The notes: generated by a model not told the origin, from the sequence alone. A stretch of 64,000 bases of DNA from Pandoraea captiosa (GCF_902459775.1 NZ_CABPSQ010000003.1:372001-436000); one strand, 5' to 3'; positions 17,501-26,322 are shown, counted from the first letter of the stretch. Program-made: numbers and translations.

Positions 17501-18495
17501 GCGGCCTCCGGAACATTCTTGTTGGGGCCGTGATAGAAGATGGGAGCGCCGGCCTGGTGCGCTCGAAATGGTTGGAAAAGAGGATCGCCGAGCGCACGCT
17601 GCGCCGCGTGGTTGCCGCGATCCTTGAGCGTATTCGTGGCGCCAATGGAAACCCGATCCAGCGCCTTTACGTCCTTGCTTTGATCCGGCGTCGCCTTGTC
17701 GTCGATCTGGAAGTAGTTGTTGCCCAACGCCTGCCGCAGCATGTAGTCCACCGACGACTCCTGGGCGGAGATCACGAGATCGAAGAGTCCCCCGCGCCAC
17801 TTGCCGAATCCGCGGTCGAGGCTGGCGCCGCCACGAACGGTCGCACCGATGGTCATCGTGCCGATGGCGAGGACCCGAACCAGCGCATCCTGCTTCGGCG
17901 CCAGGAACGTCTTGACTTCGTGCAACCCGAACAGGCCCGGGGCGTTGCCCACCAGCCCCCCATCCGCGAAGACACCGCGGTCGTTGCGCGCCAGAGGAAA
18001 GTAGACGGGCGCGGCGGCTGTCGCCAACGCCACATCAACGACCTTCATGCGGTGATCCAGCTCAAAGGACGGATGGTGCGGTGTCTTGAAGAACTGCCCG
18101 CGTCCCGTCGAGTAGTTGACTGCCGGCACAAGAACACGATGCTTCAGGTCGCCTATCGTGGTCCCTTGGAAGCGCTCGGTCAGTACCTCTTTCAATCCCG
18201 CTGAGTCATGCTTTGCAGTCAGCCAGAATCCCAGAAGCCGCCGCGGCAGGCTGCGGCAGCCAAAGATGCGGCTGCCCTGTTCTTCAAACAGTGCCTTGAG
18301 TTCGTAGGCCGGAATTTCCGCAGCCAGCCCCAAAGCCAGCATCCCTCCTGCCGATGTGCCGCAAATCAGATCAAAGTGCGAAGCAATCGGACGGCCCAGC
18401 ACGGTTTCGAGTTCAGCGAGAACCGTGGCGGTGTACAGGCCGCGATAACCGCCCCCTGACAGGGCGAGCACATGGTAGGTAGGGATGCCCGTCAT
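17494..18495 (-). CDS. capV: CBASS effector patatin-like phospholipase CapV
   Basis: 333 residues. The patatin fold is marked by the oxyanion loop (SGGGYRG, 13-19), the nucleophile elbow GTSAG with Ser48, and the dyad Asp178 in FADGGLVG. When bound by cyclic GMP-AMP from the next gene, CapV hydrolyses membrane phospholipids and kills the infected cell. It overlaps the cyclase gene by seven bases. It is the first clear CBASS gene of the operon, six bases after the DUF2188 gene. The effector and the DncV-type cyclase are a known matched pair. Confidence 0.94.
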   Translation of the reverse strand: MTGIPTYHVLALSGGGYRGLYTATVLAELETVLGRPIASHFDLICGTSAGGMLALGLAAEIPAYELKALFEEQGSRIFGCRSLPRRLLGFWLTAKHDSAGLKEVLTERFQGTTIGDLKHRVLVPAVNYSTGRGQFFKTPHHPSFELDHRMKVVDVALATAAAPVYFPLARNDRGVFADGGLVGNAPGLFGLHEVKTFLAPKQDALVRVLAIGTMTIGATVRGGASLDRGFGKWRGGLFDLVISAQESSVDYMLRQALGNNYFQIDDKATPDQSKDVKALDRVSIGATNTLKDRGNHAAQRALGDPLFQPFRAHQAGAPIFYHGPNKNVPEAAC

Positions 18496-18501
18496 GGCAC
18501 T

Positions 18502-18726
18502 TCAGCCCTTCGGCGGGAAGGAGTCGTTGCCGTGGCTGTCCTTGTCACGGATACGGCCATCCGGACGATGGATGACGAGTTCGGATTGCTGGTTGCGTGC
18601 GATATCCCTCGCTGCGTCAATGGCCTGTTGCTGCGTGTCGTGCACGGAGGTCGCCCGCTGATTGCCGGCTCCCTTCACGGCCCAACCGTCCTGATGAGGA
18701 ACAACATGCTGATTCTTGCCTGCCAT
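18502..18726 (-). CDS. Small DUF2188-type protein ahead of CBASS
   Basis: 74 residues. The sequence starts MAGKNQHVVPHQDGW and continues with ATSVHDTQQQAIDAA, VIHRPDGRI and DSHGND, the pattern of the DUF2188 family of small basic proteins. A good ribosome binding site (AGGAGAG) precedes the ATG. The stop is six bases from the capV start, so it is co-transcribed with CBASS and probably first in the operon. It has no accepted CBASS role. It could be an accessory regulator or a bystander; the tight spacing favours the former. Confidence 0.8.
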   Translation of the reverse strand: MAGKNQHVVPHQDGWAVKGAGNQRATSVHDTQQQAIDAARDIARNQQSELVIHRPDGRIRDKDSHGNDSFPPKG

Positions 18727-18871
18727 GATGACTCTCCTACAGTGGAACTATCGAAGTCCCAGCCGCTCGGCTAGGTTGTCAACGGCCGCCCGCTGTAGCA
18801 CAATTCGTTGCTCACGCAGACAACAGGAAGGCCGAGCCAATCCAACCTGGAGCAGGCGTAAAACCTACATC

Positions 18872-18891
18872 TGTTGTCTGGCTGGACAACA
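18872..18891. promoter_or_regulatory. Palindromic operator in the divergent CBASS / XRE promoter region
   Basis: TGTTGTC (18872-18878) and GACAACA (18885-18891) form a perfect 7-bp inverted repeat with a 6-base spacer. A further half-site GACAACA lies at 18818-18824. Both sit in the 288-bp gap between the divergent DUF2188-CBASS operon and the XRE gene. This is the expected place for the XRE protein to bind, but the assignment is inference. Confidence 0.65.
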
Positions 18892-19014
18892 ATGTATCAG
18901 AGCGCGTGCGCCGGTGCAACTGGGCGTGCGGTGTGCGCCTTTGAACATCAACCGGATGTGGAGGGGCAACAGAGGGCTTGGCCCTTCTTCCCGCAACCGC
19001 AAGGATCAGAACTC

Positions 19015-19404
19015 ATGCCGCAAACAGGCCTAGGCGTCGCCCTCAAGACGCTACGCGAACGCAGAACCCTTTCCCTGCGTGAGATCGGCCAGCTATCGTC
19101 AGTTGATCATGCTTATGTCCACCGTCTCGAAACAGGCGAGAAGACAAACCCATCCCAAGACTTGGTTGAGAAGCTATTGAAGGTTCTCAAGCCGGGGGAA
19201 AGAGATGCCGCACTCGTGATGTGGCTGGTTGACCACGCAGATGCTGATCCAAGCCTTGTTGAATTCGTGCTACAAGATCCCTCGATCAGCATCGATGTTT
19301 TTTCGGCCGCGGCTGGAGTCAGGCATCGGGGAAATGCAAGGCCTGATCCCGCGACGCTCATCGCCCGAATCAAGAAGGCCTTCGACGACGACGAGGACGA
19401 CTGA
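19015..19404 (+). CDS. XRE-family transcriptional regulator
   Basis: 129 residues from the ATG at 19015, which has AAGGAT upstream; the longer frame runs through the operator and is rejected. The N-terminal helix-turn-helix covers LGVALKTLRERRTLSLREI ... SSVDHAYVHRLETGEKT. An acidic tail (KKAFDDDEDD) ends the protein. The ImmA/IrrE protease gene begins two bases after the stop. XRE/ImmA pairs work as ImmR/ImmA-type switches in which the protease cuts the repressor. Here the pair is divergent to CBASS and is a likely repressor/antirepressor for it. Confidence 0.88.
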   Translation: MPQTGLGVALKTLRERRTLSLREIGQLSSVDHAYVHRLETGEKTNPSQDLVEKLLKVLKPGERDAALVMWLVDHADADPSLVEFVLQDPSISIDVFSAAAGVRHRGNARPDPATLIARIKKAFDDDEDD

Positions 19405-19406
19405 AC

Positions 19407-20276
19407 ATGGACGAGGCGGATGTCAGGCAGAGAGCGCGCGCGTTTGTCGCGAGAGTCGATGTTTCGAACATCCGAGAAGACCTGTCCCCGTATGTGACCG
19501 CGGCTAACGCCAAGGTCAAGAAGGATGAGCTTGGCGATGGGGAGTCCGGCTATACCGTTACCAAGCCGAACGGGAAGCACATCATCACGGTGAATTCGCT
19601 GGAAACCGAAGAGCGCCAGCGCTTCACTGTCTGCCACGAAATAGCTCATATCGTGCTCGGCTTGGAATCAAGTCACGACGAGGTGCCGTCATGGTCCTAT
19701 GCAAAGCGACATCCGAACGAGATCGCCTGCGACACGTTTGCCGCTGAACTGCTGATGCCCTATCAGCAATGGCTCTCCGCTGTTCCCAAGGAAGAGCCCT
19801 CCCTGGATCTCATCCAACACATGGCCGACTTGTTCGGCACATCATTCCCTGCAGCGGCGTCAAGGTTTGCCAGTCTTAGTGACATGCCGTGCGCATTCGT
19901 CACCATGGAGCGCGGTGCGGTGCGGTATGCCGCACGCTCAACGGCCTTGCGGCAAGCTGGGGCCTGGATACCTCCCAGGTCAGTCATTCCAGCAGGCTCC
20001 GTGGCTCACCGAATCCGCTCTTCAGGGAATAGCTCCACTGATACGGGGGAAGTTTCACAGGACGTCTGGTTCGACAACTGGGAAAAGGGCCTTGACCTCT
20101 GGGAACTTTCAAGACATTACCAGCGCACCGATACCACCATCTCCTTGCTATGGTTCGACAGCGACGATTTGCCGGAGGTTGAGGTGAACCGCTTCGGCGC
20201 ACGTGTCGAAGACGATGGAGGCTTGGCTGAACTGACGGGAGAACTGCCATGGCCGGGGCGAAGCAGGCGCCGCTGA
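19407..20276 (+). CDS. ImmA/IrrE-family metallopeptidase
   Basis: 289 residues. The zinc motif HEIAH lies at 77-81 in FTVCHEIAHIVLGL, with ACDTFAAELLMP downstream supplying the expected third ligand region, both typical of ImmA/IrrE (PF06114). The C-terminal half (about 150-289) is longer than minimal ImmA and may sense a signal. It is coupled to the XRE gene two bases upstream. In ICEBs1 and in Deinococcus such proteases cleave an XRE repressor after damage. Here cleavage would release the CBASS promoter; this is inference from arrangement. Confidence 0.88.
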   Translation: MDEADVRQRARAFVARVDVSNIREDLSPYVTAANAKVKKDELGDGESGYTVTKPNGKHIITVNSLETEERQRFTVCHEIAHIVLGLESSHDEVPSWSYAKRHPNEIACDTFAAELLMPYQQWLSAVPKEEPSLDLIQHMADLFGTSFPAAASRFASLSDMPCAFVTMERGAVRYAARSTALRQAGAWIPPRSVIPAGSVAHRIRSSGNSSTDTGEVSQDVWFDNWEKGLDLWELSRHYQRTDTTISLLWFDSDDLPEVEVNRFGARVEDDGGLAELTGELPWPGRSRRR

Positions 20277-20333
20277 AAAGCGATCACGGCCACGACCGCA
20301 AGGAGGTTACTCCTATACGCCATTCGCGCGTTC

Positions 20334-21083
20334 TTACAGGTACTTCTTGAACGTCGCCGCCGCAATGCACACCGCCACGCCGAGCAATGCGGCGCTGGGC
20401 AGCAGGATCAGCAGCGGGTTCACGCTGACCGGCAGAGCGAGGTAAGTCACCCACGGCAGCACGGCCAGCGGGATCAGGCTGGCCCTGGCGCGGTGATAGA
20501 TGAACCCCGACTCGCGTCCCGCGCCGAAGCGGCGGATGTCCCGGCGCACCAGGCCGTCCACCAGCCCGACGAAGGCGGCCATCAGGAACAGCGGCAGGGT
20601 CAGGCACAGCACCAGCAGCCGCACGAGGAAGACCAGCGTCGTGTAGGCCGCCGCGATCAGGTAGCTCTCCACGTTCACGTAGACCAAGCCGATGTAGTAG
20701 CGGAAATCCTTGGTCGGGCGGCGGCTGCCGGCGCTGGCCTGCGCCGAAGCGTCGCGTATCCAGTCCAGCAGGCCGCTCTTCACGAACAGCCAGTCGTAGC
20801 CCTGCTCGACCAGCCGGTGCGCGGTGCGCCCCGGCTCCTGCACCAGCGCGCTGCGCGTGAAATGCGTGGAGAGCTGCTCCAGCTCGTAGTGCAGCATGCC
20901 CTGCGCGTGGCGCCAGCCCTGATCGGGCCAGAAGAAGTGCATGCCGACGCATTCGATCAGGATGCACAGCAGCAGCGCGCCGCACAGCACGCCGAAGAAG
21001 CGGAACGGCAGCGTGACCAGGCCGGCGATCAGCCCCTGCTGTCGTTGCTGCTGGCGCTGGGCCGCGACGGCCGGATCGCTCAT
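20334..21083 (-). CDS. ICE membrane protein, TIGR03747 family
   Basis: 249 residues. Hydrophobic segments near 17-45, 140-170 and 205-240 give a polytopic inner-membrane protein. It follows traD directly (ATGA overlap at 21080-21083), as in PFGI-1 and ICEclc-type elements, and takes part in the conjugation apparatus by association only. Its 3' 243 bp are duplicated at 13994-14236. The tail differs by one residue (KKYL here, KKCL in the fragment). The gap just downstream is a known cargo site in this ICE family, which fits the defence genes found there. Confidence 0.9.
   Translation of the reverse strand: MSDPAVAAQRQQQRQQGLIAGLVTLPFRFFGVLCGALLLCILIECVGMHFFWPDQGWRHAQGMLHYELEQLSTHFTRSALVQEPGRTAHRLVEQGYDWLFVKSGLLDWIRDASAQASAGSRRPTKDFRYYIGLVYVNVESYLIAAAYTTLVFLVRLLVLCLTLPLFLMAAFVGLVDGLVRRDIRRFGAGRESGFIYHRARASLIPLAVLPWVTYLALPVSVNPLLILLPSAALLGVAVCIAAATFKKYL
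20337..20579. repeat. Long direct repeat, copy 2 (3' end of the intact TIGR03747 gene)
   Basis: The resident copy of the 243-bp repeat described at 13994-14236. It lies inside an intact gene, so it is probably the older copy. Confidence 0.95.
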
Positions 21084-23236
21084 GCTTCGGCCTCTTCAGC
21101 GGCGGCCATCTGCTTGAAGTCGTCCAGCAGGTCGTCGGGCAGCGCCTTGTCCTGCAGGCCGGGGATGCCTTGGTTTTCCCACCAGTCTCCTGCCTCGACG
21201 TAGTGCTGTCGCATGTAGCCGGCCAGCTCCTGCAGATCCTTCGGCATGGCTTCGTCGGGATCGGGTGCCGGCAGCGGCATGCGGACTTTCCAGAGGTTGC
21301 CGCCCTCGATCAGCGCGAAGCACTGCCCCTTGGGCAGCGCCACCACATGCGCCGGCTCGATCAACGGCACGCTGTTGCTGCTGATGCGGTCCTGGGTGTT
21401 GGACGTGAAGGCAGTATTGCCGTGCGGGTCGGAGCTGTCGGTGGCGCCGCTCATCAGTGCCGTGGCATACACCTCGACCTTGGGCAGTTGTCGCGTCAGC
21501 AGTTCGGCGGTGGCGGTCTCGCGCACGCGCAGCATGAACAGGTTGTTGAAGTTGCCGACCACCTGGCCGGCCTTGGCACGGTTGCCGATGCGCGCCTCGA
21601 TGTCGCTCAAGGTCTGCGTGTAGGCCGTCACCTGTACGCCGGCACCGCCGCCCTTGTTGATCATCGGGATGAACTCGTCGCCCATGAGTTCATTGAATTC
21701 GTCGGCGTGGACGTTGATCGGAATCTTGGCGCCCACCGCTGCGCCGGGCAGCCCGTCGTCGATGCCGAACTTGTAGATGTGGCCGGCGACCGAGACCAGA
21801 TCGCTGAACATCGAGTTGCCCACCGCCGCCGCGACTTCGGCGTCGGACAGCGCATCCAGCCCCACGTAGACGACCGCACGTTTGCGGATGACCTGCATCC
21901 AGTCGAAGATTGGCCGCGGGTCGGACAGGTCGGAATAGTTCGGTGCGAGCAGTTGCGAGATTTTGCCGGTGGTGAGCTTCTCCAGCAGCGGCAGCAGCGA
22001 AGCGACGATCTTGTCGAAGTACGTCCGGTCGTAGCGCACGGCGCTGCGCAGGCCGTCGAGCACCGGGTCATAGACGCGCACTTGGGACAGGTACTGTTCG
22101 AGGGCCACCACGCGCTTCTCGCGCCCGATCATGTTGCGCGGGATGTTCTTGTCGTTCAGCTTCGCTTCGAGCTGGACGATGACCTCCCAGGCCTTCGGCT
22201 CGTTCTTGGCGAAGTAGTGCTGGGCGTACTCGATGAACAGCGCGTCGATGTTGATGACGTGGCGCTGGATCAGCAGGTAGTCCGGCCGCTGCCCCAGTTC
22301 GACCAGGGCGCGCGCGATGATGTTGACGAAGCGCCAGGCGAATTCGCGGAAGGCGGCGCTGTTGCCTTCGCCCGAGAGCTGCCCGGCGATGCGCGTGGCC
22401 ACCTCGGAGATTCGCCCGAACCGGCCCACGGCGTTGTAGCGCGCCGAGATGTCCGGCCAGCCCAGATGGAAGACGTAGAACTCGCCTTCGCGCCCGGCGC
22501 GCTTGGCCTCGACGTACATGCGCTTCAACAGGTCCGCATCGCCCTTGGGGTCGAAGACGATCACCACCTCGTGCTCGCCGCGGACCTTGCGGCGGATGTC
22601 CTGGGTGATGAACAGCTCGGCCAGCCGCGTCTTGCCCACGCGCGTGGTGCCCAGCACCAGGGTGTGGCCGACCCGCTCGCCCAGCGGCAGCGTGACGTCG
22701 ACCTCGTGCGGCTCGATGCCATGCAGGCGCGGCAGTCCGCCGACCGGCGGCAGCGGCCGCGCCGGGTTGAGCGGGCTGTCCCAGGCCAGCGCGCGCGCCA
22801 GCGTCGAGACGGGAAACGGCGCGAACTCAAGCCGCTCCTCCAGCCGCCGGGCGGCCCGGTAGATCGCCGTCGGCTCGACATAGCGGCGGAACTCCGGCCG
22901 GTAGGTCTGCATCAGCCGATGCGTGTGTCGCTGCTCCCAGCGAAAGCCCCGGCCGACGAACAGCCGTTGCTGACTCACCGGCACGTCGCGGCTGGTCATC
23001 ACGTAGCGCGGCAAGCGGCGGATGTTGCGGCGATAGCGCAGGATCGCCCAGGCATCGCGCAGGCGAATCGCGCCGAAGGTCAGGAAGGCCAGCGCCGAGC
23101 CCAGGCCGAGCAGCGGATTCAGCGCGAGCGACCACGGTGCCACCAGGCACAGAATCGCGGCGCCGGTGCAGACCGCCACGGTATGAAGCTCCACCGCTGG
23201 CCGCAGCAGAACCTCGACCGCATGCGGTTGGGCCAT
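21080..23236 (-). CDS. traD: Conjugative coupling protein TraD (SXT/TOL type, TIGR03743)
   Basis: 718 residues. Two N-terminal hydrophobic segments (about 20-60) anchor it in the inner membrane. Walker A is LGTTRVGKT near 196 and Walker B is VIVFDPKGD near 225. Later come HADEFNELMG and the conserved GAGVQVTAYTQTLSDIEAR segment. It is the hexameric ATPase that brings the relaxase-DNA complex to the type IV secretion channel. It lies between PFL_4695 and TIGR03747 genes, the standard ICE order. A 704-residue mirror frame on the plus strand is an antisense artefact of high GC. Confidence 0.95.
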   Translation of the reverse strand: MAQPHAVEVLLRPAVELHTVAVCTGAAILCLVAPWSLALNPLLGLGSALAFLTFGAIRLRDAWAILRYRRNIRRLPRYVMTSRDVPVSQQRLFVGRGFRWEQRHTHRLMQTYRPEFRRYVEPTAIYRAARRLEERLEFAPFPVSTLARALAWDSPLNPARPLPPVGGLPRLHGIEPHEVDVTLPLGERVGHTLVLGTTRVGKTRLAELFITQDIRRKVRGEHEVVIVFDPKGDADLLKRMYVEAKRAGREGEFYVFHLGWPDISARYNAVGRFGRISEVATRIAGQLSGEGNSAAFREFAWRFVNIIARALVELGQRPDYLLIQRHVINIDALFIEYAQHYFAKNEPKAWEVIVQLEAKLNDKNIPRNMIGREKRVVALEQYLSQVRVYDPVLDGLRSAVRYDRTYFDKIVASLLPLLEKLTTGKISQLLAPNYSDLSDPRPIFDWMQVIRKRAVVYVGLDALSDAEVAAAVGNSMFSDLVSVAGHIYKFGIDDGLPGAAVGAKIPINVHADEFNELMGDEFIPMINKGGGAGVQVTAYTQTLSDIEARIGNRAKAGQVVGNFNNLFMLRVRETATAELLTRQLPKVEVYATALMSGATDSSDPHGNTAFTSNTQDRISSNSVPLIEPAHVVALPKGQCFALIEGGNLWKVRMPLPAPDPDEAMPKDLQELAGYMRQHYVEAGDWWENQGIPGLQDKALPDDLLDDFKQMAAAEEAEA

Positions 23237-23244
23237 TTGCGCAC

Positions 23245-23778
23245 CTACTGCTCGATGCCGGTGGACGTGATAAGCACCGGGTAGTGGCGCAGGCCCAGGC
23301 GCTGGGCCAGGTCGTCGCCGGAGGCCGGCGACAGGATCAGGCCGGGCGCCAGCCTACGCAGCGCCGTCAGCGCGGTCATCGACTCGACGTTGACCACCAG
23401 GCCCACGGCCCCCAGCTCGCGCAGCGCGGCCTGCCGCTGCCGCAGCCAGGCGCGCGAACGCTCGTCGTCGCCGATCAGGAATAGCGCCGTGAGGCCCGGC
23501 GCCCGGATGACGCGGCGCTGCACCTCGCCCGGCGACAGTTGCGTCGAGCGCACCGGCAGCATGGCGGCTTCGGCGTCGGCCGCGGTGCCCACGCGAGGGG
23601 TCGGCATCGGGGCCGGCGGCGTGGCCTGATCCGGCTGGGGATTCAGCGGCCGGTAGTACGGCAGCGCGGAGTCGCCGCCGCGGTCTTCGACGACGATCAG
23701 CGGCGCGGAGACGGTCTGGGCGAAGACGGTGGTCGTGCACAGCAGCCCGATGGCGGCGATGAGGACGATGTGGTTCAT
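23245..23778 (-). CDS. ICE protein of the PFL_4695 family (TIGR03765)
   Basis: 177 residues from the ATG at 23778. An N-terminal signal peptide (MNHIVLIAAIGLLCTTTVFA) predicts export. The middle is proline-rich and the C-terminal half contains LFLIGDDERSRAWL and ALRRLAPGLILSPASG. Family members always lie between the lytic transglycosylase and traD in this ICE group, as here. It overlaps the upstream gene by four bases. A periplasmic role in channel assembly is likely but not shown. Confidence 0.88.
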   Translation of the reverse strand: MNHIVLIAAIGLLCTTTVFAQTVSAPLIVVEDRGGDSALPYYRPLNPQPDQATPPAPMPTPRVGTAADAEAAMLPVRSTQLSPGEVQRRVIRAPGLTALFLIGDDERSRAWLRQRQAALRELGAVGLVVNVESMTALTALRRLAPGLILSPASGDDLAQRLGLRHYPVLITSTGIEQ

Positions 23779-24395
23779 GGCGTGGTGGCCTGAAGGGTTG
23801 GAACGGGAACGCCGGGGTCGAGCACGCGGGTCAGGTGCCGATGCACACTGCGCCGGTAGCGCGCCGCGGGCACCCCGCCGGCGGGCCGGTGGTAGCGGCC
23901 GATGGCAAGCAGCCAGTCCTCGCCCGGCGTGTGCTGTTCGCGCAGGATTTCCGCAGCGATGGCGAGGTTGCGGTATGGGTCCAGCAGCTCGCAGGGCTGC
24001 GTGTAGCGATGCGTGTGGTAGCCGAGATTGACCTGGCCGAGGCCGGCGTCGATGCGATTGGCCGGCGTGTGGGCGAGCGCACGGTGCAGCCCCGCGCAGG
24101 CCTCGGCGCGGGTGGCGTAGCGCTGTGGCGAGCCGGCGACGTTGAGCGTCCACGGCCAGGGGATCAGGCGCCCGCGCAGCATGGCGCCGCTCTCCTGCAG
24201 GGCCACCGCGTACAGCACCGCCGCCGGCACGGCTGCGCGATGCGCCGCCAGTTGATAGGCCGGCGGCGGCACTTCCCGCGCCAGGGCGGCCAACGCCCAG
24301 CCGCCGGTGGCGAGCAGCAGCACGGCGCTGGCGCAGCGGATGGCGACGCGGGATGGCCGACGCTCCTGGCCCGGAGTACCTATTGCCGCTGCCAT
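23775..24395 (-). CDS. Lytic transglycosylase (SLT-like) of the conjugation system
   Basis: 206 residues from 24395; the much longer frame upstream is antisense read-through of the next gene. A hydrophobic N-terminal segment (residues about 20-40) precedes the SLT domain. The catalytic Glu is in VALQESGAMLRG and the family motif GLGQVNLGY follows. It would open peptidoglycan so the conjugation channel can pass. The start overlaps the preceding gene by 16 bases, and its stop overlaps the next start. Confidence 0.9.
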   Translation of the reverse strand: MAAAIGTPGQERRPSRVAIRCASAVLLLATGGWALAALAREVPPPAYQLAAHRAAVPAAVLYAVALQESGAMLRGRLIPWPWTLNVAGSPQRYATRAEACAGLHRALAHTPANRIDAGLGQVNLGYHTHRYTQPCELLDPYRNLAIAAEILREQHTPGEDWLLAIGRYHRPAGGVPAARYRRSVHRHLTRVLDPGVPVPTLQATTP

Positions 24396-25099
24396 TGACC
24401 GTTCACCTCGCGCACCACGGCCGGCAGATCGCCGGGCAGGCCGAGCGACAGCCAGCGCCCCGCATCGTGGTTGAGCGTGATGGTGCGGGCGCGCACCCTG
24501 GCCGGGTCGATGCCCGCCTGGGTGGCCCACTGCCGGATGCGCGCGTCGTCCTGACGGCTGCCGACCATGTAGAGGTCGAAGGCCGTGCCGGCCGCCTGCA
24601 ACTGCTGCACGCGCTGCGCGCACGGTGCGCACTCGGCCTTGACGAACACGGCCAGGCGCCCCGAGCCGGTGTTGCCGGCACCCTGCGCCTTGGCGCCGGG
24701 CAGGCTCACGCGCGGCTGGCCGGGAAACAGGCGCTGCCACGCCGCGTCGTAGGCCCGCTGGTAGGCCAGCGTCTTGCCGACGCGCCGGGCCTCGGCCTGC
24801 ACCTGCAACTCCGCGTAGCGCCTGCGCTCCTCCTCGCTGCGGGCCTCGATGCCCAGCGCCGTGAGCGGATCGAGCTGGGGCGAATAGACCCCGAGCGGCC
24901 CCTGCATCAGTTGCCGGTAACGTGCCCACTCCTCGGAGCGAAGCCCCCACGCCCGCGCCAGCCTCTCGTCGAGCGCGGCATCAGCGCCCGGCTGCACCTG
25001 GGCGGGCACCATGCGCGAGTGCGTCACCGGGGCCGGCTGGGCGGATGCGCCGAAAGCGGCGAACAGGACGACGGCAGCGAGCAACGACCGCAGGTTCAT
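24380..25099 (-). CDS. ICE protein of the PFL_4693 family (TIGR03759)
   Basis: 239 residues. The signal peptide is clear (MNLRSLLAAVVLFAAFGASA). The C-terminal half contains FVKAECAPCAQRVQQL, a CxxC in a thioredoxin-like setting, and WATQAGIDPARVRARTITL. The family is always found beside the ICE transglycosylase. A periplasmic redox or assembly role is suggested by the CxxC but not proved. Confidence 0.88.
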   Translation of the reverse strand: MNLRSLLAAVVLFAAFGASAQPAPVTHSRMVPAQVQPGADAALDERLARAWGLRSEEWARYRQLMQGPLGVYSPQLDPLTALGIEARSEEERRRYAELQVQAEARRVGKTLAYQRAYDAAWQRLFPGQPRVSLPGAKAQGAGNTGSGRLAVFVKAECAPCAQRVQQLQAAGTAFDLYMVGSRQDDARIRQWATQAGIDPARVRARTITLNHDAGRWLSLGLPGDLPAVVREVNGQWQRQ

Positions 25100-25108
25100 G
25101 GCGACCTC

Positions 25109-25756
25109 CTACGGCACCGCAACGCGCTGCGTCTGGCCGTTCACCTGGAACACGCCCGCCTGCGCCTCGATGGACTGCAGTTGCCAGCCGCCCTCGGCAT
25201 CGCCCTCGCGTAGCAGCCGGGCACCCGCGAGCGAGGCCGCGGCGGTGGAGGTGATCGACAGAAAGCGCTCGCCTCCCCGCAGCTCCACGCCGAGCACCCG
25301 GAACGGCGGCTCCGGCACCTTGGGCTTCGTCGCAACCGGAGCGCGCGGGCGAGCGGCGGATGCCACCTGCCGGGTCTTCTCCAGGCGGGTTTCGATTCCG
25401 TTCACGCGCGCCTGCAGCGTCTGCAGGTCGATGGCCAGGGCCCTCGCCTCCTCGGCCTCTTCGAGGCGCGTCATCCGTTCGTCCAGCGCCTGCCGCGCAT
25501 TGGCGAATTCGGCCTGGCTGATCGGCGCCGGCCGGCGCTTGTCCGCATCGGCCTGTTGTTCGAGATCGGCCACGCGCAGGCCCGGCGCATTGACCTGCGC
25601 ATCCTGTGCGCTGCTCTGGGTCTGTTCGGCGAGCCGCGACAGGCCGACGCTGTTGATGAGTGCCACGGCACTGATGAGCAGCAGCCAGAAGGCCGCGGCG
25701 ACATTGAGCCAACGCGTGCGGGAATTGCGCTCGGATGGCGCGTGGAGAAAGGTCAT
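25109..25756 (-). CDS. ICE membrane-anchored coiled-coil protein, function unknown
   Basis: 215 residues. A single hydrophobic segment (about 18-38, WLNVAAAFWLLLISAVALIN) is followed by a coiled coil (about 60-130, with ALDERMTRLEEAEEARALAI) and a small C-terminal beta-rich domain (FRVLGVELRGGERFLSI). That layout resembles a type II membrane protein of pilus or secretion systems, such as PilP/TraP types. It lies between pilL-like and TIGR03759 genes and overlaps the former by four bases. I do not recognise a named family. Confidence 0.75.
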   Translation of the reverse strand: MTFLHAPSERNSRTRWLNVAAAFWLLLISAVALINSVGLSRLAEQTQSSAQDAQVNAPGLRVADLEQQADADKRRPAPISQAEFANARQALDERMTRLEEAEEARALAIDLQTLQARVNGIETRLEKTRQVASAARPRAPVATKPKVPEPPFRVLGVELRGGERFLSITSTAAASLAGARLLREGDAEGGWQLQSIEAQAGVFQVNGQTQRVAVP

Positions 25757-26322
25757 GGCTGCATCTCCTCGGGCCGGTCGGCGTCCGGCGCGGGCGTGGC
25801 GGTGCCGGGCGGGTTGGCGGAAAGGAAGGTGGAAGCACCGTGCCGGCTGAAGCAGACCTGGCGGGTCAAGTCATCGACGGACAGCTCCCAGACGGGGCCG
25901 GCAAGGGTCAGCAAGGCATCGCGCAGCATCAGCGGACCCAGGCGCAGGTGTGCGGCGGGCAGCGGCAGCGCGTAGAGCGCGGCGGCCTCGGGCGCATCGC
26001 AGAGCCGGTAGCCCGAGCGCAGGAGCACATGGCGCATGGCATCGCCCACGCTGGCATCAAGCATGGGCGGAATCGAGACTTCCACCGCCTGCTGCAAGAG
26101 ATCACGCTGCGCAGGTTCCGGCACCAGCTCGACCAGGGTGTAGCGGCCGTAGCGGGCCACCGGAACGAAACCCGGCTCCGGCGCGACGGCGGTCGGCGAT
26201 GCGGCCGGCACCGCTGGCGCAGACGGCGCGGCGGTCGTGGCGCAGCCGGCGGCCAACAGGCTGCCGGCAAGCAAGCCAGCGGCGAGGGCCAGGCGGTGAA
26301 CAGCGCGGATGGACGGTTGCAT
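25753..26322 (-). CDS. PilL-type lipoprotein of the ICE (TIGR03748-like)
   Basis: 189 residues from the ATG at 26322. A lipoprotein signal peptide ends in LLAAGC, so Cys is the acylated residue. Further on, YGRYTLVELVPEPAQRDLL and DAMRHVLLRSGYRLCD match the N-terminal PilL domain found at the head of conjugation operons in this ICE family. It is the first gene of the run pilL to TIGR03747, all overlapping or tightly spaced. It probably acts in the outer-membrane part of the apparatus. Confidence 0.85.
   Translation of the reverse strand: MQPSIRAVHRLALAAGLLAGSLLAAGCATTAAPSAPAVPAASPTAVAPEPGFVPVARYGRYTLVELVPEPAQRDLLQQAVEVSIPPMLDASVGDAMRHVLLRSGYRLCDAPEAAALYALPLPAAHLRLGPLMLRDALLTLAGPVWELSVDDLTRQVCFSRHGASTFLSANPPGTATPAPDADRPEEMQP

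Noticed and set aside
21170-23284. 704-residue open frame on the plus strand opposite traD
   Set aside because: It is an antisense mirror frame of high-GC codon use; it has no ribosome binding site or recognisable motif, while the minus strand has full TraD motifs.
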